DNA of 64,000 nt, from NCBI GenBank assembly GCA_034406715.1, contig CP137870.1:124001-188000 (forward strand). The letters run 5' to 3'. Both the position numbers and the translations under genes were made by a program. The stretch is from Rhodotorula mucilaginosa (Eukaryota > Basidiomycota > Microbotryomycetes > Sporidiobolales > Sporidiobolaceae). The first letter of the stretch is position 1. Each line of letters begins with the position of its first letter. Positions 33,978 through 45,115 of this stretch are shown here, piece by piece. A model generated the notes under the pieces. It was not told the origin of the DNA and searched no databases. It saw nothing but the letters and a program-made list of their open reading frames with translations.

Positions 33978-35689
33978 GAGAGGGAGAAAAAAGTCAGCAC
34001 GACAAGATCCTTCCCACAGAGAGAAACCCCCCGAGAGAGACAACGAGAAAAGGGGGACTGACGGAAGTGACGGAGCAAGCCCTGCACGGGCCAAGCGGCG
34101 GCATCTCCAAGGGCGCAGATCGTGTGCCCCTCGATCTGCTTCGTCAACTCCTGCAGCATCTCGATCTCGCGCTCGTGCGCCCGTCCGACCACAAAGCGGT
34201 CCATCATCTTTTCGAGCCAGGTCGTCCCCTCGCGGCACGGGGTGCACTGTCCGCACGACTCGTGCTTGTAGAACTTGGCGAAGCGGGCAATGGCGCGGAT
34301 AATGTCCGTGTCCTTGTTCATGACGATGACGGCTCCGGTTCCGAGACCGGATTGGAGGTCACGGAGCGAGTCAAAGTCCATGAGGGCTTCTTCGCAGAGG
34401 TGCTGGGGCAAGACGGGGACGGACGAACCGCCGGGGACGATCCCGAGCAAGTGGTCCCACCCTCCGCGGACACCCCCGCAGTGCTTCTCGACCAACTCTT
34501 GCAACGGGATCGACATCTCCTCCTCGACGACGCAAGGCGTGTTGACGTGCCCCGAGATGCAGAACAACTTTGTCCCGGCGTTGCCCTTGCGTCCGAAACC
34601 GGCGAACCAACTCGCGCCGCGGCGGATAATGGTCGGCGCGACGGCGACCGTCTCGACGTTGGCGACCGTGGTCGGGCAGCCGAACAAGCCGACGTCGGCC
34701 GGGAAGGGGGGCTTCAAGCGCGGTTTCCCTTGCTTGCCCTCGATCGACTCGATCAAGGCCGTCTCCTCTCCACAGATGTAGGCGCCGGCGCCCCGGTGCA
34801 AGTAGACATCAAAGTCGTACCCCGAACCGCACGCGTTCTTGCCAATCAAGCCGGCCTTGTACGCTTCCTGGATCGCCTGCTCGACGTGGTCCGACTCTTG
34901 GAAGAACTCGCCGCGGATGTAGATGTAGGCGGCCGAGGCGTTCATGGCGCGGCCGGCGACGAGGCACCCCTCGATCAACTTGTGAGGGTCACCGCGCAGG
35001 ATCTCGCGGTCCTTGCTGTGGGCAGCCGGTCGGGGGTGGTGTTAGTACACTTGAAAGGTGGCCCCCCGATTTTCAAGGGAAAGGCCGGGCGACGATCTTT
35101 CGTCGTCGTCGTCGTCGTCGTCGTCGCGGGAGGAGAGAGAGGGGGCGCGAAGACTGACCAAGTGCCGGGTTCGCCCTCGTCTGCGTTGACGACGAGGTAC
35201 CTCGGCCTCGGGTCCTTTTCCCAGCCGGGCTTGTTCATGAAGGACCACTTGAGACCCGAGGGGAAGCCCGCTCCGCCTCGACCGCGGAGTCCCGAGTCTT
35301 TGATCTGCTGGATGATCCACGAGTCTCCCTTGAGGACAATGTCCTTGGTGCGGTGCCAGTCTCCGCGGGCCTGCGTACGTGCGAGAGTGCGAGTTAGTGG
35401 CAGTCGGGGAGTGGCAAGGGAGTGCCCGCCGAGATCGAGGGGAGGACGGGAGACTGACGAGTGCGCCCTTGAGGCCGTGGTCAGCTTGGCGGTAGGCGTT
35501 GGTAAAGATGCGGTCCTTGTCCTGCAGTCCGCCGTGGCGCTTGACGGGGTTGGCAGCGGCGTCGGTCACTTGGGCGTACGACCGCGTCGCTCCCACCAGC
35601 GAGGCGGCGGCGGCGGCGGGAGCGCGGGCGACGGCGAAGCGACGTCCTCCTACGCGCGTGGCGTTGACCAGTGGCCGGGCGAGCGACAT
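33494..35689 (-). CDS. nuo51: NADH:ubiquinone oxidoreductase 51-kDa subunit (NDUFV1), 522 aa
   Basis: The model is complement join(33494..33571,33712..33738,33853..33920,34063..35015,35159..35370,35459..35689), 1569 nt. This complex I subunit binds NADH, FMN and a 4Fe-4S cluster on the mitochondrial matrix side. An Arg/Ala-rich presequence (about 1-38, ending near RSYAQ) is followed by the glycine-rich FMN/NADH loop [16 protein letters not shown] (about 105-120), [31 protein letters not shown] and the cluster motif [15 protein letters not shown] (about 405-420). After [15 protein letters not shown] the splice to RPEVEKR matches the family. Two short exons then give a Pro/Ser/Asn-rich C-terminus that is longer than usual; those last two junctions are less certain. 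Complex I genes are absent from many fermentative yeasts, so this helps place the organism. Confidence 0.93.
33943..33972. repeat. GA dinucleotide microsatellite in nuo51 intron
   Basis: An uninterrupted GA run of about 30 bp lies in the intron between exons 3 and 4 of nuo51 (33921-34062), followed by imperfect GGAGA repeats. Confidence 0.9.
35101..35126. repeat. CGT trinucleotide microsatellite in nuo51 intron
   Basis: About 8.7 uninterrupted CGT units lie inside the intron 35016-35158. On the coding strand this is an ACG run just after the GTCAGT donor region. Confidence 0.9.
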
Positions 35690-37139
35690 CTTTCGCACAG
35701 TTCAGTGGGCGGTGAGAGAGAGCGGAACGAGACTCGCCGACGCCGATTGGCTTGCCCCGACACCATCTGCACTCAATTCGCTCCATGGGCTCAGAAAGGG
35801 TGTTGTACAGTAAGCATACATTTCTACTGGCCATGCTATGCGTCTCCGTCTGCTCTCCGCTCGGCGATGGCCACCTCCGCTGCCACCCACCCCTCTCGCC
35901 GCCCAATCCGCTGCGACCCGTACCGCATCTCGCCGTCAACTCTCTCCTAGCTATATCGGACACCAAGCTGCTCTTGACCGAGGCTCGGCGAGCAATAGGC
36001 TGTCGCGATCGAACGGCTCCGAGCCCCGCTGCAGCCAGTACCACTCGAAACAGGCTTCTCCTCCGATTTCCGAGCCCACGGCTCCGGGACACGCCGCCGG
36101 GCGGTCCAACCCACACCGCTGTGCGCAACAAAAACTTGCCCGCGTCCCGTCTCTCTCTCTCTCGAGCGACTTGTCCTCAGCTGCCCGGATCGACATCTTC
36201 AGGGAGACGGCGCCGCGCCCGCAATTCGATTCCCGGTGCGGCGGATTGCTTTCCTGCGCTCGCCAAGCTGCGGGCCATTCACGATCGGCGCCGTCCTCGT
36301 GTCACCACCCTTTAAAAAAAGAAGAGCGGCCACCGAACCATGCGCCCCTCCGGACGAGTCGTCAATGAGTCGAGACGGCAAGAGACAGACGCCAAAACGA
36401 CCCACATGGTCGCGATTTCATCCACGCTCGAGACCCAAGCCGATCTGTATACGGTATCACCTTGGATAACCATTCAGTAAGACGTCTACTGCAGGTCATA
36501 AGACTCGGCGTGAGTATACATACTTCAAAGCCCTGCGAAGCCGGATCGGAGAGACCTCCTTCTCTCTTAGCTTTTCAGCTTGGCTTCTCGTTCCCGCAAG
36601 TCCTCGTCAAACGTGATGGCTCTCTGGCGCGCCTCGGGCCTACATGAATGCAATAGCGATTCCGTGCCCTCGCTTCTGGACCGACCGAGTCTGTTCTCTC
36701 GCCTCTCCAGCTGGACCGACGCTTCGACGTTTTTTTTTGGATCGAGGACGCGACGGTGCGGTTTTCTCTCTCTCTCTCTCTCTCTGCCACAGCCGACACT
36801 CTGTTCTTCAGGAGAGGCTACCACGATACAGAGCACGCTGCCCTCCGTACCACGCCTTGCCGATCTCTCGCCGCCTCTGCCGCGCTCCTCCGTGCCCGAC
36901 CGAGAGATCGCGCCGCCCCACTTCCAAAGTCAAGTGCATGGCGCCGCGACTCGGGCTGTACACTCTAATACAACACGCTAAACCGTGCTGACATGTTTGA
37001 AAAAAACACCAGGCGTCTGCTCGGTCCGAGTCGCCTCGTCAAGGTTGAACCGGTTCGCCGACTTTTTCCCTCTCCGTCCTCCGCCAAACTTCACGAGAAG
37101 CGGTACAGTATCCTCGACTCGGCTCCGTTCCAAGTCGCC
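35690..37139. promoter_or_regulatory. Long divergent intergenic region, nuo51 / F-box-like gene E
   Basis: About 1.45 kb with no supported gene. It contains CT-rich tracts (for example 36762-36785 and around 36155-36165). Just upstream of the gene E start, CTCGACTCGGCTCCGTTCCA near 37113 recurs upstream of gene F near 39307, showing that the 5' leader was duplicated with the gene. Confidence 0.5.
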
Positions 37140-38792
37140 ATGACGGCTACGATCTACTCTTTACCAACCGAGACCAAGACGCGCATCGCCGAACTGTGTC
37201 AACTACAAGACGAGCGGTTCAAAGAAGTGTTTGACGCGCTCAACACGCGCCGCCGCGCGATCCGGCCCTCCCGCGTCCCAGCTCGGCTTCAGACGACGAC
37301 GAGTTCGCCGGCTTGATATACGAGACCCTCGATGACGAGACGGACAATTTCAAACTGGGACCGTTTTCGGACGGGAGATGGAACGGCAGGGATTATCCGA
37401 GGTCGCTGTCGAGCCTCTCGGGCGTTTCGAGAGAGTGGCGCGAGATTGCCATCAAGTACTTGTTCCGGGTGCGCTGCCTTTTCCCGTCCCGCGCTCTCTC
37501 TCTCTTGGTCTCTCTCGCTGACATCACCCATCACAAGGATCCAGAAAGTGACGGCGCGCCAATGCTCCAAGCCAATTTTTCTGTTCGCGATCGTCCGGCG
37601 GTACGGCCACCTCGTCCAAGAACTCAAGATCGACTACTGGCACGACTCGTGTTCGACCATGAACATCGTCTCGAGTCTCGCCCACATGCCGCTCGTGCGC
37701 AAAGTCGCCTTGCCGGCGCTCGACCTCGTCTGCGAACGGCTCGCGAAACAAGCCCGCGCGGACGACTTGCCGCTCGAGTTTGCCACGCCGGCGTACGTCG
37801 CCAGCGCTTTGAATCGCGTCTTGCACGTCGCCGAGGTGGCGACTCTCCGGGCGGGTGGCGTCCGCGAGGCGTCGTTGTTCTGCCGCGCTCCAAGCGTGAC
37901 GACACTCGAGCTCGAGGCAACGAGCGAGGACCTCCCGTTCGTCCCGCGCTTGATCTGCAACTTCCTCTCCCTCCAAACACTCAAGATCTCGACCGACGCC
38001 GAAGACGACAATACGTTCCGAGATGCGGCGGCCCTCTCGTACTTTGGGCATTCGAGTCTGCGCCGACTCGAGATCTGCGACTCGACGGGCGGTCAAGGAC
38101 TTTGCGAGTTTGTCCAGAATTTGGCGACCAACTTGCAAGAGCTCGATATCTCTTGGGGTCCGAGCACACCCGGGGAGATCGAGCCGTCGGACATCGGGCG
38201 CCTCGGAGGTTTCCACCTGCCGGGACTCCGAAAACTCGAGGTCCGCGGCGACTCGAAGGTGTCCGCACTGCTCATCCGGCACATCTCACCCTTGAGCTTC
38301 CCTGGCCTCCAGGAGTGCGCCTGGCATATCACCTCCCTTGATTACCGCGCGGTCTTTCCTTTGGAACTCGTTATCGCGGCGATCAGCCACCTGCGCAAAC
38401 AACATCTCGAGTACGCCGTCCTGCTCAAACTCGACGTCATCCTGGATTTCCGCACTCAGACAAAAATTCTCCGAGCTGCGCTCGAGGAACTGGGCATCCC
38501 AATCGACGTCGAGCAAGGCGGCGTCTTGATCGGGGTCCAGGAGAAGCGTTGGACCGGCTGCGGTCTCCGATCTCTCGAGCCGGCGGACTTGATCTTGACG
38601 CCGAAAGGTTATCGCCTTGAGGAAAACTGGGGCGGTGAGATCGAACAGCTCGGCCACACCGTCTCGGCGTCGCTGGACCGGATCCGCGACCTCAAGGATC
38701 AAGCCGTCGCGGTCGGAGATCGAGTGCAGGTTAGCCGGATCGCGCAGGCTCTGCAGGAGGGGGAGTGGTTGTGCGTAGAGAGGCAGTGTTGA
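37140..38792 (+). pseudogene. F-box-like/LRR family gene E, frameshifted in exon 1
   Basis: Exon 1 is 37140..37468 and exon 2 is 37545..38792. Exon 1 opens with SLPTETKTRIAELCQLQDER and then must change frame to continue LGPFSDGRWNGRDYPRSLSS and SREWREIAIKYLFR. It is 329 nt against 327 in gene F, and the break lies in the poorly conserved acidic linker between about 37226 and 37290. Exon 2 is fully open (415 codons): CSKPIFLFAIVRRYGHLVQE, LPALDLVCERLAKQA, LICNFLSLQTLKIST, LRRLEICDSTGGQGL, LRKLEVRGDSKVSALLIRHI, ending VQVSRIAQALQEGEWLCVER. The best reading is a recently broken gene, but a single base error in the assembly would give the same picture. It is closest to gene F. Confidence 0.72.
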
Positions 38793-39343
38793 ATCCGAGC
38801 CAAATTCTACAAGTACTCGCGTCTCTTTCGTTCGTGAATTTTACGCTTGCTCTTTCTTCGTGAGTCGGGAGACAAGGGTTTTCGATTCGCTTTGGACTCA
38901 TGCTGTAGTCGTGAGGCGACATGTCGTTCTGAAAGGTCGAAATTAATCGGCGCAGCCTTTGTCTCGGCGCGTCGTCGTCGACGCGTCGGACTTTTTCTCC
39001 GTCGCCGCAACCTCTGCTTATCCCGCTTCAAGCGCATACTCTGGGCTTCCGTGTCGGCTTCGATAACCTGCAAGACTACGACCCTCCGAGTCACGCTCGC
39101 TGCCGCCGCTGTTGCCGCTCTCGACCTCCCGCTGCCAGCAGACAAGTTCATCGGTGAGCGTGTCAAAGGGAGACGCGGCTCTGCGCGACAAGGCGGACCG
39201 TAACGCGTACTGACGTGAGTGCAAAGACTAGGTCGACCTTCTGTCCGACTCGCCCTGAGCTCCTCAAAGCTCGCCGCGCGTCCTCGTCCTCCACAACAGC
39301 GGAACCCTCGACTCGGCTCCGTTCCATTCCACACCGACGCATC
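38793..39343. promoter_or_regulatory. Intergenic between F-box-like genes E and F
   Basis: No gene is supported. It carries the leader shared with gene E (near 39307) and presumably the gene F promoter. Confidence 0.45.
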
Positions 39344-40973
39344 ATGACGGTCAAAGCGTCGATTCACGCGTTACCGACCGAGATCAAGTCGCGGATCGCC
39401 GAGCTCTGTCAGCTGCAAGACGAGGCATTCAAGGAGGAATTCGAAGAGTTGCAGAATACCGCGCTCGAACCAGCGCGGCAGTACATCTACAACTCCGACG
39501 ACGACGAAGACGATGGCGACTACGAAACCCACTACGACGAAACCGAAGTCTTCAAGATCGGGCCCTTCTCGGACAGTCGTTACGAGGACCCCGACTATCC
39601 AAAGTCGCTCATCAGCCTGTCGTGCGTCTCGAAAGAGTGGCGCGACGTTGCCGTCAAATTCTTGTTCCGGGTAAAGCTCCTCGCTTGAGTGGGATTTGTT
39701 GCGCTCTCTCGCTGACACCGCCCTTGAGAGGACACAGACAGTGCGGGGATACCGGTGCTCGCAGCCCATCTTCCGCTTGGCGATTGCCCCGCGGTACGGT
39801 CACCTCGTCAAAGACCTCAACATCGGCACCTGGCCCAGCGGCTGTTCCGCCAGCAACATCCTCTCAAGCCTCGCGTACCTGTCGCACGTGCGCACACTCA
39901 CCTTGCCGGCGCTCAAGCACGTCTGCGAACAGCTCGTGAAAGAAGCCGGCGGCGGCGACTTCCCGGTCGAGTTTGCCTCTCCGGTGTACGTCGCGAGCGC
40001 TTTGCGACGCGTCACTCTGCATGCCGAGACCGTCACTCTGTACGCGCACGACGTCGGCAACACGCTGTCCGTCGTTCGCGGCTCAGGTTTAACTCGGCTA
40101 GACGTGATGCCGGAGAGCGGGGACCTGCCCGCCGTGCTCTCCGCGATCGTTGACTGCCCGAGTCTCCGTACACTCAGCATCATGACGCTCGGCGCAAGCG
40201 GCGTCTTTGGGACCGCGGCATCTCTCCCGGACCTTTCTCATCCGACCCTGCGCCGACTCGAGGTTGACAACGTACCCGAGAGCCAAGGGTTGTACGACTT
40301 CATACAACGCTTTGCTCCCAGTATCGAGGAACTCAAGGTCGAACTGAGTCGAATCCCGAGCGAGAACCCCGTCCTGCAAGACCCGAGCCGTCTCAACCTG
40401 CCCCGACTCCGACAACTCGAGGTCAGCGGCTGTTTGGCATTGACCGCGCCGCTCATACGGCACATCTCTCCTCAATCACTCCCGGCCCTCCAGATCTGCA
40501 CCTGGGACATCTCCGAATCCATTGCGCGGGAGACAAGCTCGGCGTTCGTGGCACGCGTCGCCGATATAATCCGCCACCTGCGGAATCAACAAGTCGGCCG
40601 CGCCGTGCCGCTCAGGCTCAAAATCCGCGTCGAGGACGGAGAAGATCGGGCAGCGCTCAGCGCCTCATTCGATGCGCTTGGCATAGCGATCGGCGTCGAG
40701 CAGGGCGGCGGCGGCGGCCTCGTCGTCGGGTTCAAACCTTTGCCGCCACTCAAGTCCGATCCTGGCGATCTGCCGGACCTGATCTTGACGCCGAAGCTCT
40801 GTCGCACGGACGACAGCAAGGTCGATGACCTCGGCAAGATCGTCCGAGGCTCGCTGGACCGGATCCGGAACCTCGCCGATCAAGCCGTCGCCGTCGGAGA
40901 CCGGTTTCAGATCAGTCGGATCGCGCACGCGCTGCAAGAGGGGGAGTGGTTGTGCGTAGAGAGGGAGTGTTAG
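39344..40973 (+). CDS. F-box-like/LRR protein, family member F, 520 aa
   Basis: The model is join(39344..39670,39738..40973). Exon 1 (109 codons) has HALPTEIKSRIAELCQLQDE, an acidic linker with runs of Asp, then GPFSDSRYEDPDYPKSLISL and SKEWRDVAVKFLFR before a GTAAAG donor. Exon 2 opens TVRGYRCSQPIFRLAIAPRY and carries LRR-like repeats: SLAYLSHVRTLTLPALKHV, IVDCPSLRTLSIMTLG, HPTLRRLEVDNVPESQGLY, LPRLRQLEVSGCLALTAPLI. The C-terminal signature is RFQISRIAHALQEGEWLCVE. Compared with genes B-D, the F-box-like exon is extended by the acidic linker. The gene is the intact partner of frameshifted gene E. The SCF-receptor role is inferred from layout. Confidence 0.76.
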
Positions 40974-41451
40974 ACTCACTGCAGACCACCATTGCGCTCG
41001 AATTGCATCTTGTATATCGAGACTATATCTGCTTGCTCGCGGCGCGGGGGAAAAGAACTTGGCGAGATGTTTTCTTGATGGAGGACTTGCGGCGCTCTCT
41101 CTTTTTCCCGCGAGCCTCTTTCCGCTTCAGCAGTCGAGATTGCTGTTGTGCATGTCGCAAATATAGCAAACGAGTCTAGGTGACTATGAAAAATTCGACC
41201 TCGTGATTTTCTCGCTTTCCCGCTCCTTTGATTTCCTCGTTCCGCTCGCTCTCTTAGCTCTAGAGCCGGTGCTAGAAGGCGAGTCGACACTCTCTGGCAA
41301 ACCGACTCTCGTACAGGCTTAGACTGACGCGCGCTGCCCTTGCTACGCAGCCAATCGAGCGTCTCTCTGCTCGGCTCCACCGTCGTCCGCGTGATCCCTC
41401 CGACCGGCATCTCCGAGAAACGACAAAGGACCGTAGAGGCGACGATACAGC
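40974..41451. other. Intergenic between F-box-like genes F and G
   Basis: No gene is supported in these 478 bp; it should contain the gene G promoter. Confidence 0.4.
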
Positions 41452-43024
41452 ATGCATGCCGACTTGGCCGCTCCCGAGCAGGACGCGATCAAGCCGACGC
41501 TCACCTCGCTCCCAACCGAGATCAAGATCCGGATCGCTCGGATCTGTCGGGACCAAGATCACGCCGCCCGCGACACGTTTAACGAAGCCGCTAATCGATT
41601 CGACACAGAGACAAGCCGCGGAGTCAGCGCCTACGATGACGGCGACGAGGCTCCATCTCGGTACATCAGCACCGTGGGCTCGCTTTTCTGCCTCTCGCGA
41701 GAGTGGCATGCGATTGCAGCGCCTATACGCTTCCGTGTGAGTGGGTTCTACTCAGGACATTTCCAGGGTAGAAAGAACTGACAATGCACCCCGGATACAG
41801 CGGCTGCATCTGAGCCACCTCGTAGATCCGGTCTTCCCCTACGCCATCGGACCTCGCTACGGCCGTGTTGTCCACGAAATCTATCTCGACATGTACGACG
41901 ATACAGGTTCATTGCGGAACCTGATGTCGGCTCTGCCCTATTTGTCCAATCTCAAGGAGGCCCGTCTGCCTTCGGTTGACGAACTCGCGCGGCGTATGGG
42001 CGACGAGGTCGGCTTCGACTGGACGAACGCGCTGCAACTTCCGGCCGAGGCGGCATTTGCTCGCGTTATAGGGATCGCACAGCAAGTGGAGATTCCCGCC
42101 TCGGCCTACTACGACACGCTCAAGCTGTGCCGAGGTGCGAACCTCCGGAGCCTCCGAGTAGGCGTCCCCCCCCTCGCGAGACGCGACCAACTTATGTCCG
42201 CTCTCGCTGCCTGCCCGGCACTCACGGAGCTTCGTATACACTTCGAGGCGCGGGCGTCAATGCCCTTCTTTCTCAACAAGAACTTCCAGCAGTCAAAAGC
42301 GTCTCCTCCGCCTTCAACAATCCGACGTCTCACTATCCTGGCGTACGGAGCTCGTCCAGAGTTATTCGACTTTATCGGGCTGTTCTCTCCAAGCCTCACG
42401 TTTTTGCGGATCATGTTTCTCTCGGAGGGCGGCAATGGCGACGCCTCTTCGCGCGGTTCCGGAGGGTTCCCCCCTTCAACGACGTTCCCGCAGCTCGAAG
42501 AACTCGAGCTCAATGGCTGCGACAAGCACATCTCGTCATGCCTCGCCTCAGCAACCATCAACGTCATGCCTGCTCTCAAGACCTTCCTGTACGACTCGTG
42601 GGACTACTACGACAAGCTGGTGCTCCAGTACCTCCGAGACCCCGGGCTGCATGCCTTCGCCAAGGCGCGGTCGCATATCTTCCCGCCGGTCGACATTCGT
42701 ATACACATGGAACAGCTTGACAATCCCGGAATCTATACCGGCTGGGTCCCGGCCGATGCCGAGATCCCGTTCCGTCGCCGGATCACCTACGGAGAATCTT
42801 GGCCTCGGAATCTCCGCTTTGTGCATCCGGATTACACTCGTACCGCTGCTTCCGATCATCCCGACTGCCAGACGACCTCCCTGCGCGACAAAGTCGAGGA
42901 GCGGCTCCAGTGGACTCGGCGGTTGGCAGACCAGGCGAAAGTCACGGGCGACGGCGTGCAGTTGATGCGGATCTTGGAGGCGCTGCAGGAGTGCGAGTGG
43001 CTGCAGGTGGAGAACATGTCTTGA
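41452..43024 (+). CDS. F-box-like/LRR protein, family member G, 502 aa
   Basis: The model is join(41452..41736,41801..43024). Exon 1 (95 codons) has LTSLPTEIKIRIARICRDQD, then VGSLFCLSREWHAIAAPIRF before a GTGAGT donor at the family splice position. Exon 2 begins RLHLSHLVDPVFPYAIGPRY. LRR-like repeats include LPYLSNLKEARLPSVDEL, ANLRSLRVGVPPLARRD, LAACPALTELRIHFEA, FSPSLTFLRIMFLS and FPQLEELELNGCDKHISSC. The C-terminus is GVQLMRILEALQECEWLQVE. It is the most divergent member of the right-hand cluster. An in-frame second ATG (codon 1 is directly followed by CATGCC) leaves the exact start open. Receptor-type function is inferred only. Confidence 0.75.
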
Positions 43025-44615
43025 GGATTCTCCTTTCCGCAATTTTCTTACTCTTGTCACGTCTCGTCATCTGGATCAAGGTCTACTTTTGACTTGATCT
43101 TCGAAACGCTGCCACCCTTGCTTCGAGTCCCCACTCTCTGGAAAGGCTACTTCTTCATGATGCTCTCAAGACTAGTCTATGTGCGGAGAGCTAGTTTTGA
43201 GAGGCAGGGGGATGGCAGAACCGGGCGTCCGTGCCACTTCCGTCGCGCGCGAGGTTGCGACCGAGTCAATCCTTAGGCCGCGCGCTCTCAATTACCGCCG
43301 CTCATCCAGACAGTCCATTTATGTGGCGAACTGTTTTGGGGCAGTGTCTCCAGCGCTACACCCGTCGTGCCCGGAACCGCCGGCTGGCAGCGCAGTGAGC
43401 CAGTTTCTTCACTCTGAGCTCGTTCTCGCATATTGTGTCTGGCTTCGGACGGCTCCCAAAGGGCGCGCTGAGGCATGAGACACTATGTCTTCAGCCGTAG
43501 AAGAGGTTCAAATGCCCGTGCGAGCCTGTAGAGAAGCCATAGCGGCGTTCTCATCCTGTTTTAAACGACTGCCGAAGCGATCTCCGGAGCGGTTTTAAGC
43601 CTCTCTTACAACACCTCGGCCACTAGGTCCATTTGCTGCTATCCAGCAGGCTAATCCTCACGCACTGCATTGTGCGAGTTTGAGCAGCTATGTAGCGATG
43701 CAGCGGACTGGTCAAAGCTTGGCTCAGGTGCTACTCCGAACAGGGCCGACCTCGACAAAGGCATTTTCACTTGTCCTCGGGAGTAGCATGCCGGTTTCCA
43801 GCCACGGTTCGGGACCTCTGTCCCTGGTCCGAAATGCCCTTGTATATCCTAACTGCGGGAGTCGGCGCCTTTTTCCCCAAACGCGCGTGTGTTCCCTGAC
43901 ACAGTTTTCTCATCTTAGGCCAGAACAGCGCAAGCTGCTCTTACAGGAACGCTACGTAGCTAGAAATAGCTCATGGTCCGTGTACAACCTCGCTGGGTGC
44001 TGCTAACGCTATGTCTGCGCCGATTTTGCGACTACCTTTCAAGAACGACGACCCATTCGATTTCCATCGCACCGGTACAGCGGAGCAGACTTGGACGTGT
44101 GCCAGCAACATAGGCAGATGCTCCTCGAGGTCGTACTTTGCCTGCGCTCGACGGGACAGCGACGGCGACGCTCCGCGACGCTTGGGTTTCTTCTGTTCGC
44201 CGGCAAAGCGAGCGAAGACAACCCATCACAACGTATGGCGAGCTGCCTTAGCCCGGGGATGGTCGCCACACATCACGACACGCTATCTAACTTGCACGCC
44301 TGTCCTCAGAGACCTCTAGACCCTCACAAGCGCCGCGTTCGCCTCTCGCTGGCTTCTCGCTTCCGGGCCCCTGCGCCGAGCCCACCGCTGACCCTGGCGC
44401 TTCCGGACCAGCTCCCTGACGTTCTATACACATTGATGGATTGAAGGGGCTCTTTTTCGGCGCTGGCGATTGGCTCCGGGTGCCGAAATCGCCTCCAACG
44501 CTTGCCAACGCCCGTTCTCCTTCGCCACTTTGACTTTTCGCTCCGCTCTTTTCGGGTTGGCTTGGCAAAGATTGGCAGCACAACATGTACGCTACGCTGC
44601 ACCGCCATATCATCT
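43025..44615. other. Long gene-free region upstream of tRNA-Gly
   Basis: About 1.6 kb in which I see no convincing coding exon, splice pattern or repeat family. Small open frames are of random type. Confidence 0.45.
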
Positions 44616-44720
44616 GCGTTTGTGGTTTAGTGGTAAAATTGGGCATTGCCAGCAGCAGCCTCTTCTTCCCAGAAGCCTGTCTGAGTTGCCTAGCCCCGGG
44701 TTCGATTCCCGGCGAACGCA
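44616..44720 (+). tRNA. tRNA-Gly (GCC) with a 34-nt intron
   Basis: The acceptor stem GCGTTTG pairs with CGAACGC (one G-U). The A box TGGTTTAGTGG and B box GGTTCGATTCC are intact. The anticodon stem GGGCA/TGCCT flanks the loop TTGCCA plus T. The anticodon GCC is at 44648-44650. The intron, 44652-44685, sits at the canonical place after position 37. Discriminator A is at 44720, and a T5 tract at 44721-44725 can serve as RNA polymerase III terminator. Positions 38 and 39 are both T, so they are formally possible sites for the Deg1/Pus3 enzyme coded at 54306-56453. Confidence 0.93.
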
Positions 44721-45115
44721 TTTTTGCTGCTTCTGTATGGTCGCAACCCTTTTTTAAGGGTTCGATCGGAGATGAAAGAGGCGATGCCGAAAGCCTCTGG
44801 CGCCGGGTTGGCGGAATTCGGAACGTCAGGGGAAGCGTCGTCTCTTTTTGCGATCCGAAAGGGTCGCGGACGGCGTTCATACGCGCAATTTCCATCGGCG
44901 AGTCATGATGGAGGCTGAGGAGGTGGCGACAAGGTGCACGAAGCTGCTGGCGACGTAACACGAAGGGAGGTGACACTCGGTTCAGAACTCGCCTCTCGCG
45001 CCATCAGCGGGCTCTAACGCAAGCTGCGGTATGCCTTGACTACAATCTCTCGTGAGCCAAAGAGCAACTTCGTACATCCGGAGGAGGAAGTCCAATCAAA
45101 TTGCGGCGACCGGCT
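44721..45115. other. Intergenic between tRNA-Gly and UTP17 3' end
   Basis: Apart from the T5 tract right after the tRNA, nothing is recognised in this stretch. Confidence 0.45.

Noticed and set aside
33899-35950. A 683-codon open frame on the plus strand opposite nuo51
   Set aside because: It is the antisense shadow of a GC-rich coding region. Its frame crosses nuo51 introns and matches no protein, while the minus strand has clear complex I motifs.
37262-37292. A GT...AG segment of 18 nt in gene E exon 1
   Set aside because: It is far too short for an intron in this genome, and its length is a multiple of three, so removal would not repair the frame.
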